Source: Streptomyces asoensis
GTDB taxonomy: Bacteria; Actinomycetota; Actinomycetes; Streptomycetales; Streptomycetaceae
Assembly (NCBI RefSeq): GCF_016860545.1
Contig: NZ_BNEB01000005.1
Location: 2,170,001 to 2,234,000 of the forward strand
Direction of reading: 5' to 3'
Length of the DNA stretch: 64,000 nt
The notes below the pieces were generated by a model. That model was not told where the DNA came from, did not search any database, and worked only from the letters and a program-made list of their open reading frames with translations. Positions 43,826-52,808 of the stretch are shown here, piece by piece (position 1 is the stretch's first letter; the number at the start of each line of letters is the position of its first letter). The position numbers were made by a program, and so were the translations under genes.

Positions 43826-44431
43826 TCAGACCGTCCAGGTCGACTCGAGCTCGACGATGTCGCCGGTGAGCGAGGCTATGTCGGCCTCGATCTGGGCGCG
43901 CAGCGCGAGCCGCTCGACGCGTTCGGTGCGGTACTTCCCGTGCTCCGCCTCGGAACGCCACATCGAGAGCACCATGAACTCGGGTCCGGGCGCCTCGGCG
44001 AAGAACCCCCGGATCATGCCGGGCGAGCCCGCCATCGCGGGGTTCCAGACCTTCTCCTGCATGAGGGTGAAGTGTTCGGCGCGCTCCTCGTGGACCCGGC
44101 ACAGCGCCACCCTCAGCAGGTCCGAATCCGTGAAGCGGGGCTCGAACCCCGTCTTCACGTCGAAGCGGTAGTCGAACAGACGTACCTGGACGTCCTTGAA
44201 CGTGCCCGACTGCCCCGACGCCAGTCGATCATGGGAGCGCGCCATGAACGAGTCGTAGAAGGCACGGCTCTCCCAGAACGTGAAGACATGCGCGACGGAG
44301 GGCCGCCCCCTGCTCCAGCCCCCGCCCTGCCCCCGGAACCCCGGCTCCCCCAGAAGCCCCGCCCACTTTCGCTGCCCCCGTTCGAAACCGCGGCGGTCCA
44401 CCACGGTGCAGCGAATCCACTTGACCAGCAC
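43826..44431 (-). CDS. YdbC/DUF4937-type protein
   Basis: 201 residues, two ABM-like (dimeric alpha-beta barrel) repeats: VKWIRCTVVDRRGFERGQRKWAGL with HVFTFWESRAFYDSFMARSHDRL, and ALCRVHEERAEHFTLMQEKVWNPAMAGSPGM with VLSMWRSEAEHGKYRTERVE. This is the YdbC/DUF4937 arrangement; the function is unknown. The GTG at 44431 is used because the alignment begins there, but no ribosome binding site is visible. Confidence 0.72.
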   Translation of the reverse strand: MLVKWIRCTVVDRRGFERGQRKWAGLLGEPGFRGQGGGWSRGRPSVAHVFTFWESRAFYDSFMARSHDRLASGQSGTFKDVQVRLFDYRFDVKTGFEPRFTDSDLLRVALCRVHEERAEHFTLMQEKVWNPAMAGSPGMIRGFFAEAPGPEFMVLSMWRSEAEHGKYRTERVERLALRAQIEADIASLTGDIVELESTWTV

Positions 44432-44588
44432 CGCGCCATGGTAAGGCCAGTCGGCGTGGCGTTGGTCACCTTCGTTCGGGGAGCAGCACTGCGAGGCCGC
44501 ACGCGCGCGTGGCAGGATGGACAACCGGCCCTGGGAACGCACCAGTTCGGGGCCGTGACAGACGGGGATTACGGGGAGGGGAATTCCG

Positions 44589-45122
44589 GTGAGCGGCCTC
44601 AACAAGGGAATCCGCAAGGTCGAGATGGCTCTGAAGTGGGACCCGAGTCCGACGGGACAGCCGCCCACCGACCTGGACATCGTGGCCGCCACGTACCTGG
44701 CGAGCGATCCGCACGGAGCTCCGGCCTACGTGGTGCACTTCGACAGCCGCTCCCCCGACGGGACGATCTACCTCAACCGGGACAGCAAGGACGGCAAGGG
44801 GTTCGGCTGGGACGAGGTGATGACGCTGGAACTCGACCGCCTCGACGCGCGTTACGCGCGCGTGGTCGTGGGTGTCGTCATCCAGCAGAGCCAGCAGCAC
44901 CGGAGCTTCGTCGGTGTGCTCAACCCCGCCTTCCGGATACGGGAGGGCTACACCGTGCTGGACGAGGACGACTTCGCGGACGTCCTCGGCGCGACCGCGG
45001 CGACGGTCGGCGAGTTCCTGCGTGAGTCGTCCGACGGATGGTCGTTCCACTCCGGGGTCCAGGGGTTCGAGGACGACCCGGCCACGTTCACCAGCACCAT
45101 GGGGCAGCTGCGCCGCTCCTAG
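44589..45122 (+). CDS. TerD-family protein
   Basis: 177 residues; GTG 44589 preceded by a GGGGAGGGG purine run. The TerD fold has the Ca2+-binding signature DLDIVAATYL and the later D-RSPDGTIYLNRDSKDGKGFGWDEVMTLEL and FRIREGYTVLDEDDF. TerD/CABP proteins are tied to tellurite resistance and stress signalling. It is a lone copy without a ter cluster; the C-terminal part (FLRESSDGWSFHSGVQGF) is the variant seen in streptomycetes. Confidence 0.88.
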   Translation: MSGLNKGIRKVEMALKWDPSPTGQPPTDLDIVAATYLASDPHGAPAYVVHFDSRSPDGTIYLNRDSKDGKGFGWDEVMTLELDRLDARYARVVVGVVIQQSQQHRSFVGVLNPAFRIREGYTVLDEDDFADVLGATAATVGEFLRESSDGWSFHSGVQGFEDDPATFTSTMGQLRRS

Positions 45123-45249
45123 GCCGTGTCCGGCGGCTCCCGGCCGCCCCGCGACACCTCTGCGGGCGACGACGGGCAGGGCCGGGCTCGGCCTGGCCCC
45201 GCAGGGCACGACCGTCGGCCGTCCGTACGGAACGGACGCCGAAAACACC

Positions 45250-45286
45250 GAGGGCGGTGGAGCCGGAATCCGGCTCCACCGCCCTC
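45250..45286. terminator. Bidirectional terminator between terD and nrdJ
   Basis: A perfect 17-bp inverted repeat (GAGGGCGGTGGAGCCGG and its complement) around the loop AAT, between convergent gene ends. Confidence 0.85.
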
Positions 45287-45335
45287 TGCGGCTCGGCGCG
45301 ACCTCATGGTCGCGACCGGGCCCGCACGGCCTTGA

Positions 45336-48236
45336 TCAGCTGCAACCGCTCGTCGAGCCGCAGCCCTCGCAGATGTAGCAGGAACCGGCCCGCTGCATCT
45401 TCGTACCGCAGGAGAAGCACAGCGGGGCGTCCGCCTGGATACCGAGCTGCATCTCCACCAGTTCGGCGCTGGTGTGGACCTGCTTCGGCGCGGGCGCGGC
45501 CGCCTCGACCTCGGCCTTCGGGGTGGCGACGGCCTTCAGGTCGGTCTGGCGCGGCGCCGACTGGGCGAGGCCCTCGACGTCCACGTCCTCCTCCTCGAAG
45601 GCCGGCTCGTACGAACCGGTCTCCAGGTGACGCTGACGCTCCTCGGCGGAGTGGATGCCGAGCGCGGAGCGCGTCTCGAAGGGCAGGAAGTCCAGCGCCA
45701 GGCGACGGAAGATGTAGTCGACGATCGACTGCGCCATCCGCACGTCCGGGTCGTCGGTCATGCCGGCCGGCTCGAAGCGCATGTTGGTGAACTTCGAGAC
45801 GTACGTCTCCAGGGGCACGCCGTACTGGAGACCGACGGAGACCGCGATGGAGAAGGCGTCCATCATGCCGGCGAGCGTCGAGCCCTGCTTGGACATCTTC
45901 AGGAAGACCTCGCCGAGACCGTCGTCCGGGTAGGAGTTGGCGGTCATGTAGCCCTCGGCGCCCCCGACCGTGAAGGAGGTGGTGATGCCGGGACGGCCCT
46001 TGGGCAGGCGCTTGCGGACCGGGCGGTACTCGATGACCTTCTCGACCGCGGCGCGGATCGTCTCCTCGGCCTTCTCGGTGACCTCGGTCTTCTCCTTCTC
46101 CTTGGTCTTCGCGGAGAGGGGCTGGCCGACCTTGCAGTTGTCGCGGTAGATCGCGAGCGCCTTGACGCCGAGCTTCCAGGCCTCGAAGTAGATCTCCTCG
46201 ACCTCCTCGACGGTCGCCGTCTCCGGCATGTTGACCGTCTTGGAGATGGCGCCGGAGATCCAGGGCTGGATCGCGGCCATCATGCGGACGTGGCCCATCG
46301 GGGAGATGGCACGCTCGCCCATGGCGCAGTCGAACACCTCGTAGTGCTCCTGCTTGAGGCCGGGAGCGTCGATCACGTTGCCGTTGTCGGCGATGTGGGC
46401 GACGATCGCCTCGATCTGCTCCTCCTGGTAGCCCAGGCGGCGCAGGGCCTGCGGGACGGTGCCGTTGACGATCTGCATCGAGCCGCCGCCGACCAGCTTC
46501 TTGAACTTGACCAGGGCGAGGTCGGGCTCGACGCCGGTGGTGTCGCAGGACATCGCCAGACCGATGGTGCCGGTCGGGGCGAGCACGGACGCCTGCGAGT
46601 TACGGAAACCGTTCTTCTCGCCGAGGCGCAGCACGTCCTGCCAGGCCTCCGTGGCGGCGGCCCAGACGGGGCTGTCCAGGTCGTCCATGCGCACGGCCAC
46701 GCCGTTGGCGTCGGAGTGCTGCTTCATGACCCGGTTGTGGGCGTCGGCGTTGCGGGCGTAGCCGTCGTACGGACCCACGACCGCGGCCAGCTCGGAGGAG
46801 CGGCGGTAGGCGGTGCCCGTCATGAGGGAGGTGATGGCACCGGCCAGGGAGCGGCCGCCGTCGGAGTCGTAGGCGTGACCCGTGGCCATCAGCAGGGCGC
46901 CGAGGTTGGCGTAGCCGATGCCCAGCTGGCGGAACGCGCGCGTGTTCTCGCCGATCTTCTGCGTCGGGAAGTCCGCGAAGCAGATGGAGATGTCCATCGC
47001 GGTGATGACGAGCTCGACGACCTTCTGGAAACGGTCGGCCTCGAAGGACTGGTTGCCCTTGCCGTCGTCCTTGAGGAACTTCATCAGGTTCAGTGAGGCG
47101 AGGTTGCAGGACGTGTTGTCCAGGTGCATGTACTCGCTGCACGGGTTCGACGCGGTGATCCGGCCGGACTCCGGGCAGGTGTGCCAGTTGTTGATCACAC
47201 CGTCGTACTGGATGCCCGGGTCGGCGCAGGCCCAGGCTGCCTCGGCGAGCTTGCGGAACAGCGCCTTGGCGTCGACCTTCTCGATGATCTCGCCGGTCAT
47301 CCGGGCGCGCAGGCCGAACTCGGTGCCGTTCTCCACGGCCGTCATGAACTCGTCGTTCACGCGGACGCTGTTGTTGGCGTTCTGGTACTGGACGGACGTG
47401 ATGTCGTCGCCGCCCAGGTCCATGTCGAAGCCCGCGTCGCGCAGGGCGCGGATCTTCTCCTCTTCCTTCACCTTGGTGGCGATGAAGTCCTCGACGTCCG
47501 GGTGGTCGACGTCGAGGACGACCATCTTGGCCGCGCGACGGGTGGCGCCACCGGACTTGATGGTGCCGGCGGAGGCGTCGGCACCGCGCATGAAGGAGAC
47601 CGGGCCGGAGGCGTTGCCGCCCGAGGAGAGGAGCTCCTTGGAGGAGCGGATGCGGGAGAGGTTCAGGCCGGCTCCGGAGCCGCCCTTGAAGATCATGCCC
47701 TCTTCCTTGTACCAGTCGAGGATCGACTCCATGGAGTCGTCGACGGCCAGGATGAAGCAGGCGGAGACCTGCTGCGGCTGCGGGGTTCCGACGTTGAACC
47801 AGACGGGGCTGTTGAAGCTGAAGATCTGGTGCAGGAGGGCGTACGCCAGCTCGTGCTCGAAGATCTCTGCGTCGGCGGGCGAGGCGAAGTACTTGTGGTC
47901 CTCACCGGCCTTCCGGTACGTCTTCACGATGCGGTCGATCAGCTGGCGGAGGCCGGTCTCGCGCTGCGGGGTGCCGACCGCCCCGCGGAAGTACTTGCTG
48001 GTGACGATGTTGACCGCGTTCACCGACCAGAAGTCGGGGAACTCGACGCCACGCTGCTCGAAATTGACCGAGCCGTCGCGCCAGTTGGTCATGACGACGT
48101 CACGACGCTCCCAGGCCACCTCGTCGTAGGGGTGCACTCCGGGGGTCGTGTGGATGCGCTCGATGCGCAGGCCCTTGGTGGGCTTGGCACCCTTGGCACG
48201 GGTACCTCGTGCCGGACCGCTCGCCGTCTCTGTCAT
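45336..48236 (-). CDS. nrdJ: Adenosylcobalamin-dependent (class II) ribonucleotide reductase
   Basis: 966 residues. N-terminal lobe with NSPVWFNVG and SACFILAVDDSMESIL. Catalytic region NPCSEYMHLDNTSCNLASLNLMKFL (active-site Cys), and the APTGTIG loop (VLAPTGTIGLAMSCDTTGVEPD). The C-terminal zinc-ribbon/redox tail has CFSCGTKMQRAGSCYICEGCGSTSGCS. It reduces ribonucleotides without oxygen, using B12. ATG 48236 has GAGGGAGG upstream. Co-directional with nrdR; the 163-bp gap is highly structured. Confidence 0.96.
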   Translation of the reverse strand: MTETASGPARGTRAKGAKPTKGLRIERIHTTPGVHPYDEVAWERRDVVMTNWRDGSVNFEQRGVEFPDFWSVNAVNIVTSKYFRGAVGTPQRETGLRQLIDRIVKTYRKAGEDHKYFASPADAEIFEHELAYALLHQIFSFNSPVWFNVGTPQPQQVSACFILAVDDSMESILDWYKEEGMIFKGGSGAGLNLSRIRSSKELLSSGGNASGPVSFMRGADASAGTIKSGGATRRAAKMVVLDVDHPDVEDFIATKVKEEEKIRALRDAGFDMDLGGDDITSVQYQNANNSVRVNDEFMTAVENGTEFGLRARMTGEIIEKVDAKALFRKLAEAAWACADPGIQYDGVINNWHTCPESGRITASNPCSEYMHLDNTSCNLASLNLMKFLKDDGKGNQSFEADRFQKVVELVITAMDISICFADFPTQKIGENTRAFRQLGIGYANLGALLMATGHAYDSDGGRSLAGAITSLMTGTAYRRSSELAAVVGPYDGYARNADAHNRVMKQHSDANGVAVRMDDLDSPVWAAATEAWQDVLRLGEKNGFRNSQASVLAPTGTIGLAMSCDTTGVEPDLALVKFKKLVGGGSMQIVNGTVPQALRRLGYQEEQIEAIVAHIADNGNVIDAPGLKQEHYEVFDCAMGERAISPMGHVRMMAAIQPWISGAISKTVNMPETATVEEVEEIYFEAWKLGVKALAIYRDNCKVGQPLSAKTKEKEKTEVTEKAEETIRAAVEKVIEYRPVRKRLPKGRPGITTSFTVGGAEGYMTANSYPDDGLGEVFLKMSKQGSTLAGMMDAFSIAVSVGLQYGVPLETYVSKFTNMRFEPAGMTDDPDVRMAQSIVDYIFRRLALDFLPFETRSALGIHSAEERQRHLETGSYEPAFEEEDVDVEGLAQSAPRQTDLKAVATPKAEVEAAAPAPKQVHTSAELVEMQLGIQADAPLCFSCGTKMQRAGSCYICEGCGSTSGCS

Positions 48237-48251
48237 GCCGCCTCCCTCTGC

Positions 48252-48338
48252 GGGCGAAAACGCCCTAAAATGCCACGCTGTTCCCGTGGCACGCTGTTCT
48301 GTCTTGTGCTGTGGGCACCACGCGCTACGCCCACAGCA
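48252..48338 (-). promoter_or_regulatory. Structured nrdR-nrdJ intercistronic leader with three stem-loops
   Basis: On the transcribed strand, in order: TGCTGTGGGC/GCCCACAGCA (48307-48338, 10 bp); TGCCACG/CGTGGCA (48271-48291, 7 bp) followed by TTTTA; then GGGCG-TTTT-CGCCC (48252-48265). GAACAGCGTG occurs twice, which would allow alternative pairing of the middle stem. The ribosome binding site of nrdJ follows directly. It looks like an attenuator. Confidence 0.55.
48267..48291 (-). terminator. Terminator-like hairpin ahead of nrdJ
   Basis: TGCCACG/CGTGGCA stem with a 7-nt loop and a TTTT run directly after it on the minus strand, between nrdR and nrdJ. A candidate internal terminator or attenuator that would separate nrdR from nrdJ expression. 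Confidence 0.5.
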
Positions 48339-48399
48339 GGTCCTGGTCCGCCGCCGCCCGGCCGTCCCCGGGCCCACGGCACCGGTTCCGGCCCGCCGG

Positions 48400-48969
48400 T
48401 CAGTCGGCGGCTTGGGCGGGCTCGGGAACCCGCACGGCGTCGCCCGGCCCGCCTTCGTCTTCCCGGCTCCCCGTGACGACCCCTGCGTCGCCCTCGCGGT
48501 CTTCGTCGTCCGCGGCGAGGCGCGCCGTCTGGTCCCTGAGCTCCGCGATGGCCGCCTCGAAGTCCTCGAGCGAGTCGAACGCCCGGTAGACGGAGGCGAA
48601 CCGCAGATAGGCGACGAGGTCGAGCTCCTGCAACGGGCCGAGTATGGCCAGCCCCACGTCGTGGGTGGTCAGCTCGGCGCTTCCGGTGGCCCGCACCGCC
48701 TCCTCGACCCGCTGGCCGAGCTGGGCCAGCGCGTCCTCTGTGACCGGCCGCCCCTGACATGCCTTGCGCACGCCGTTGATGACCTTGGTGCGACTGAAGG
48801 GCTCGGTGACCCCGGAGCGCTTCACCACCATGAGCGAGCACGTCTCCACGGTCGTGAAACGACGGGAGCAGTCAGGGCACTGGCGGCGCCTGCGGATCGA
48901 CGTGCCGTCGTCCGTCGTACGGCTGTCGACCACACGGCTGTCGGGGTGCCTGCAGAAGGGGCAGTGCAT
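48400..48969 (-). CDS. nrdR: Ribonucleotide reductase transcriptional regulator NrdR
   Basis: 189 residues. The zinc ribbon MHCPFCRHPDSRVVDSRTTDD with the second CPDCSRRFTT pair, and the ATP-cone domain (VVKRSGVTEPFSRTKVINGVRKACQGRPV) are complete. A charged Asp/Glu/Gly-rich C-terminal tail of ~40 residues extends beyond the usual ~155. ATG 48969 has GGAG 3 nt before it. It senses dATP/ATP and represses nrd genes through NrdR boxes, probably including those at 49110-49142. Confidence 0.94.
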   Translation of the reverse strand: MHCPFCRHPDSRVVDSRTTDDGTSIRRRRQCPDCSRRFTTVETCSLMVVKRSGVTEPFSRTKVINGVRKACQGRPVTEDALAQLGQRVEEAVRATGSAELTTHDVGLAILGPLQELDLVAYLRFASVYRAFDSLEDFEAAIAELRDQTARLAADDEDREGDAGVVTGSREDEGGPGDAVRVPEPAQAAD

Positions 48970-49109
48970 GTACTCCAACCCTCCTCACAGCAGACTCAAT
49001 GACCTCGTCGGGCCTCACGGGCCCCTCGAAGCAGCCCCAAGCATAGGCGATCCGCGAGCATCCGAAGACACCGGGGACCACAACTTCTGGGCCACTGATG
49101 CAATCCAAC

Positions 49110-49142
49110 CACTACATATGGGGGCTGGGCCCATATGCCCAG
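49110..49142 (-). promoter_or_regulatory. NrdR-box-like palindromes
   Basis: CTACATATGG (49112-49121, within CACTACATATGGGGGC) matches 8 of 10 core positions of the NrdR box CWATATATWG. CTGGGC-CCATAT-GCCCAG (49125-49142) is a second palindrome with an ATAT core. They lie 141-173 bp upstream of nrdR, where autoregulation would act. Known boxes come as pairs about 31 bp apart; these are closer. Confidence 0.5.
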
Positions 49143-49483
49143 GCTGTGTCGCGTGTCGCGCCACGGGGGCTCACCTCACGCTGTCCCGCCGTCACACCCA
49201 GCACCCGAAAACCACCCGTGCACGCGCGCATGCATCCGTACGCGCGCGATGGATACGGCGATACCGTGGGCGCCGCAGGGAGGACGAGTGGGACTCTCGC
49301 GCAGATCGCCGACCGCCACCCGGCCTCCGGCGCACCGGATGGCAGACTGGGGCCGCACCCCGCCGGGTCGTCCGTCCCGGAGGTGAAGAGTACAGCCGGC
49401 CCTGGCTCGTTGGCCGGACGGACAGCACGTCAGCGGATACACCCGGACACATGATCAAGTCAGGTTATCCACGCTTTTTCACT

Positions 49484-49497
49484 CGAACGTGTGTTTG
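49484..49497 (+). promoter_or_regulatory. LexA (SOS) box
   Basis: CGAAC-GTGT-GTTTG matches the actinobacterial SOS box CGAACNNNNGTTCG at 9 of 10 fixed positions. It lies about 60 bp upstream of the lexA start, as expected for autoregulation. Confidence 0.8.
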
Positions 49498-49557
49498 GCG
49501 CAACCTTTCGAAAGCTACTACCGTTGTCCAGCAGGGAGACAATCGAGAGGGGCCGAC

Positions 49558-50337
49558 GTGACCACCACCGCAGACAGCGCCACCATCACTGCCCAGGACC
49601 GCTCCCAGGGCCGACTCGAGCCGGTGCATGCGATGAACGAAGCCATGAACCCCGAGGGACACAAGCGCTCGCTGCCTGGCCGACCTCCAGGCATCCGCGC
49701 CGACAGCTCGGGACTCACCGACCGGCAGCGCCGGGTGATCGAGGTCATCAGGGACTCCGTACAGCGGCGCGGCTACCCGCCGTCGATGCGGGAGATCGGT
49801 CAGGCGGTCGGCCTGTCGAGCACGTCGTCGGTCGCGCACCAGTTGATGGCGTTGGAGCGCAAGGGTTTCCTGCGCCGCGACCCGCACCGGCCGCGCGCCT
49901 ACGAGGTGCGCGGCTCCGACCAGGCCGCCTCCGTGCAGCCGACGGACACCGCCGGCAAGCCCGCCGCGTCGTACGTCCCCCTGGTCGGGCGGATCGCCGC
50001 CGGTGGCCCGATCCTCGCCGAGGAGTCGGTCGAGGACGTCTTCCCGCTCCCGAGGCAGCTCGTGGGTGACGGCGAGCTGTTCGTGCTCAAGGTCGTCGGC
50101 GACTCGATGATCGAAGCCGCGATCTGCGACGGCGACTGGGTCACCGTCCGCCGCCAGCCCGTCGCCGAGAACGGCGACATCGTGGCGGCGATGCTCGACG
50201 GCGAGGCCACCGTCAAGCGCTTCAAGCGGGAGGACGGCCATGTCTGGCTCCTCCCCCACAACGCGGCCTACGAGCCGATCCCGGGCGACGACGCGACGAT
50301 TCTCGGCAAGGTGGTGGCGGTGCTCCGCCGCGTCTGA
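49558..50337 (+). CDS. lexA: SOS repressor LexA
   Basis: 259 residues. N-terminal winged HTH (LTDRQRRVIEVIRDSVQRRGYPPSMREIGQAVGLSSTSSVAHQL). The self-cleavage site Ala148-Gly149 lies in VGRIAAGGP. Ser183 (GDSMIEAAICDGD) and Lys220 (EATVKRFKRE) form the catalytic dyad. The ~50-residue N-terminal extension before the HTH is longer than in most species; a downstream ATG (MNEAMN) could also serve. GTG 49558 has GAGAGGGG upstream. A LexA box lies in the promoter. Confidence 0.95.
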   Translation: MTTTADSATITAQDRSQGRLEPVHAMNEAMNPEGHKRSLPGRPPGIRADSSGLTDRQRRVIEVIRDSVQRRGYPPSMREIGQAVGLSSTSSVAHQLMALERKGFLRRDPHRPRAYEVRGSDQAASVQPTDTAGKPAASYVPLVGRIAAGGPILAEESVEDVFPLPRQLVGDGELFVLKVVGDSMIEAAICDGDWVTVRRQPVAENGDIVAAMLDGEATVKRFKREDGHVWLLPHNAAYEPIPGDDATILGKVVAVLRRV

Positions 50338-50665
50338 GCACGGCGGTGGAAGGGGCACCCGCCCGTCCACCCTCTGATCTGGGCCCCGGGATCCCTGCGC
50401 CGGTTCCGGGGCCCTGTGCTGCGCCCGATCGCTCGCGCGCAGGCTCACCGAAGAGGGGCTCCCGTGACCGGGCGGCCCCTCCTCTCACGCCCGAGCGCTG
50501 GACGCCGAGTACTCCAGGCCTCCGGGCCGCGCGCTGCACGTCGACTGCACCTCGACTGACTCTGGCCCCTCAGCAGCGCCCAGCCCTCCGGCTGCACCTG
50601 GCCCTCGCACGGCGCCCAGCCGTCCGACCGCCCCGTGCCTGCCCCGTTACTGCTCCTCGCTCTGT
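50338..50665. other. 328-bp convergent gap between lexA and dinG
   Basis: It contains the lexA terminator (50381-50414). The rest (50465-50645) is G/C-rich sequence with imperfect CTGCAC/CTCGAC repeats; no gene is seen. Confidence 0.5.
50381..50414 (+). terminator. lexA terminator
   Basis: GGGCCCCGG and CCGGGGCCC (9 bp, perfect) around a 16-nt loop, 44 bp after the lexA stop. Confidence 0.7.
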
Positions 50666-50685
50666 CTACTGCTCCTCGCTCTGTC
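50648..50685. repeat. 19-bp tandem duplication at the dinG stop codon
   Basis: TACTGCTCCTCGCTCTGTC occurs twice head to tail (50648-50666, 50667-50685). The second copy encodes the C-terminal end of DinG and its TAG stop; the first would encode the same tail again after the stop, with a TAA. Confidence 0.85.
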
Positions 50686-52642
50686 TGGCCTGCGCGTCGA
50701 TCGCGGCGAGTGATCTGCGGACCTGGTTGCGGTCCGTGGTGTACCAGAAGTCCGGCAGTGACGCCTTCAGATAGCTGCCGTAACGGGCCGTGGCCAGCCG
50801 CTGATCGAGTACGGCGACGACACCCTTGTCCCCCGACGCCCGTACCAGGCGCCCCGCGCCCTGGGCCATCAGCAGCGCCGCGTGGGTGGCGGCGACCGCC
50901 ATGAAGCCGTTGCCGCCGGCCTCTTCCACCGCCTTCTGGCGTGCGCTCATCAGGGGGTCGTCGGGACGCGGGAACGGGATCTTGTCCATGACGACCAACT
51001 GACAGCTCGGCCCGGGGACGTCGACGCCCTGCCAGAGCGACAGCGTGCCGAAGAGGCAGGTCTTCGGATCCGCCGCAAAGTTCTTGATCAGCTCGCCGAG
51101 CGTCTCCTCGCCCTGGAGCAGGATGGGGAACTCGGGGACGCGGGTGCGCAGCTCCTCGGCGGCGAGCTGCGCGGCCCGCATGGAGGAGAACAGGCCGAGC
51201 GTGCGTCCGCCGGCCGCCTGGATCAGTTCGGTCAGCTCGTCCAGCATGTCGCCGCGATCGCCGTCCCGTGCGGGGCGCGCGAGGTGTTTGGCCACGTAGA
51301 GGATGCCCTGCTTCGGGTAGTCGAAGGGCGAACCGACGTCGATGCCCTTCCACTGCGGGACGTCCTCGCCCTCCGTGCCCTCCGGGGCGAGCCCCATCGA
51401 GGCGCCCACGCCGTTGAAGTCCCCGCCCAGTTTCAGGGTCGCCGAGGCCAGGGTCACGGAGCGGTCCGTGAAGAGCTTCTCCCGCAGCAGACCCGACACC
51501 GACATGGGCGCGACCCGCAGCGAGGCGCCGAACCGGTCGTGCCGCTCGTACCAGACGACATCCCACTCGGAACCGTTGACGATCCGCTCCGCGACGTCGT
51601 GCACGCTCTCCACGGACGCCAGGGCCTGCTTGCGGACCGCGTCCTCGTCCTGGACCGACTTGTCGCGGGTCGCGCCGATGGCCGAGATGACCGTCCGGGC
51701 GGCGTCGCGCAATGCCATCAGGGCGTACCCGAGGTCTTCCGGGATCTCCTCCAGACGGCCGGGCAGCGCCAGTTCCATGAGCCGCTCGAAGCCTTCGGCG
51801 GCGGTCTGGAGCTGGTCGGCCGCCTTCTCGTTCACCAGCTTCGCCGCCCTGCGTACGGCGCGGTTGACCTGGCCGGGGGTGAGCTCGCCGGTGGCCACGC
51901 CGGTGACCCGGGAGACCAGCTCATGAGCCTCGTCGACGATCAGGACCTCGTGCTGCGGAAGGACCGGAGCACCCTCGATGGCGTCGATGGCGAGCAGCGC
52001 GTGGTTGGTGACGACGACCTCGGCGAGCTTGGCGCGCTCACGGGCCAGCTCCGCGAAGCACTCGGCACCGTAGGCGCACTTGGTGGCTCCCAGACACTCC
52101 CTGGACGACACCGACACCTGGGCCCAGGCCCGGTCGGAGACGCCGGGCGTGAGGTCGTCCCGGTCACCGGACTCGGTCTCGTCCGACCAGTCCCGCAGCC
52201 GGAGCAGGTCCTGGCCCAGCTTGCTGGTCGGGGCGGCCGCCTCGAACTGGTCGAAGAGCCCCTCCTCCTCGTCCTGCGGGACACCTTCGTGCAGCCGGTG
52301 CAGGCACAGGTAGTTCGATCTGCCCTTGAGCATCGCGAACTCGGGGCGGCGGCGCAGCAGCGGGTGCAGCGCGTCGACCGTACGCGGCAGGTCCCGCTCC
52401 ACGAGCTGGCGCTGGAGGGCCAGCGTGGCGGTCGCCACCACCACTCGCTCCCCGTGCGCGAGGGCGGGCACGAGGTAGCCGAGCGACTTACCGGTGCCGG
52501 TGCCGGCCTGGACCAGCAGATGGGAACCGTCGTCGATCGCTTCGGCGACGGCTTCGGCCATGGTCACCTGGCCGGGGCGCTCCGTGCCGCCGACAGCGGT
52601 GACGGCTGCGTGCAGGAGTTCGGGGAGAGAGGGCTTCGTCAT
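50666..52642 (-). CDS. dinG: DinG/XPD-family ATP-dependent DNA helicase
   Basis: 658 residues. Walker A QAGTGTGKSLGYLVPAL, DEAH box IVDEAHEL at 235-242, helicase C-terminal VQGVDVPGPS-type segment LWQGVDVPG and QGAGRLVR. Cys113 (NYLCLH) with Cys183, Cys189 and Cys195 (RECLGATKCAYGAECF) are the four-Cys iron-sulfur cluster ligands of this family. It unwinds DNA/RNA hybrids and structured DNA. It converges on lexA but has no obvious SOS box in its own promoter. Confidence 0.92.
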   Translation of the reverse strand: MTKPSLPELLHAAVTAVGGTERPGQVTMAEAVAEAIDDGSHLLVQAGTGTGKSLGYLVPALAHGERVVVATATLALQRQLVERDLPRTVDALHPLLRRRPEFAMLKGRSNYLCLHRLHEGVPQDEEEGLFDQFEAAAPTSKLGQDLLRLRDWSDETESGDRDDLTPGVSDRAWAQVSVSSRECLGATKCAYGAECFAELARERAKLAEVVVTNHALLAIDAIEGAPVLPQHEVLIVDEAHELVSRVTGVATGELTPGQVNRAVRRAAKLVNEKAADQLQTAAEGFERLMELALPGRLEEIPEDLGYALMALRDAARTVISAIGATRDKSVQDEDAVRKQALASVESVHDVAERIVNGSEWDVVWYERHDRFGASLRVAPMSVSGLLREKLFTDRSVTLASATLKLGGDFNGVGASMGLAPEGTEGEDVPQWKGIDVGSPFDYPKQGILYVAKHLARPARDGDRGDMLDELTELIQAAGGRTLGLFSSMRAAQLAAEELRTRVPEFPILLQGEETLGELIKNFAADPKTCLFGTLSLWQGVDVPGPSCQLVVMDKIPFPRPDDPLMSARQKAVEEAGGNGFMAVAATHAALLMAQGAGRLVRASGDKGVVAVLDQRLATARYGSYLKASLPDFWYTTDRNQVRRSLAAIDAQARQSEEQ

Positions 52643-52808
52643 AGCGCGACCACCCTACGGCTCGGCACTGACAAACGTGTGGTCCAGGCGGACGGGAGGG
52701 AGGGCATGAGGTCCGTGGGTCTCGGGGTGGTGGCGGGAAGGCCGGAAATCGGCGGGAACCGATCCGGCCCGCGAGGCGTTCCCTCTGTGACGACACGATC
52801 ACTGATTG

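Larger units (their letters stand above)
48970..49557. other. 588-bp divergent nrdR/lexA intergenic region
   Basis: It holds the NrdR-box-like palindromes (49110-49142) and the LexA box (49484-49497). The central part (49200-49440) contains CGCGCG-rich stretches and an imperfect repeat around CATCCGTACGCG / GATGGATACGGCG (about 49224-49262). No gene is recognised. Confidence 0.6.

Noticed and set aside
43538..45025. Long open frame across several gene ends
   Set aside because: It overlaps the histidine phosphatase and DUF4937-type genes antisense and the TerD gene in another frame; no family similarity.
48237..48399. Adenosylcobalamin riboswitch ahead of nrdJ
   Set aside because: No B12-box-like GCCACTG core in the right arrangement and the gap is too short (163 bp) for the full aptamer.
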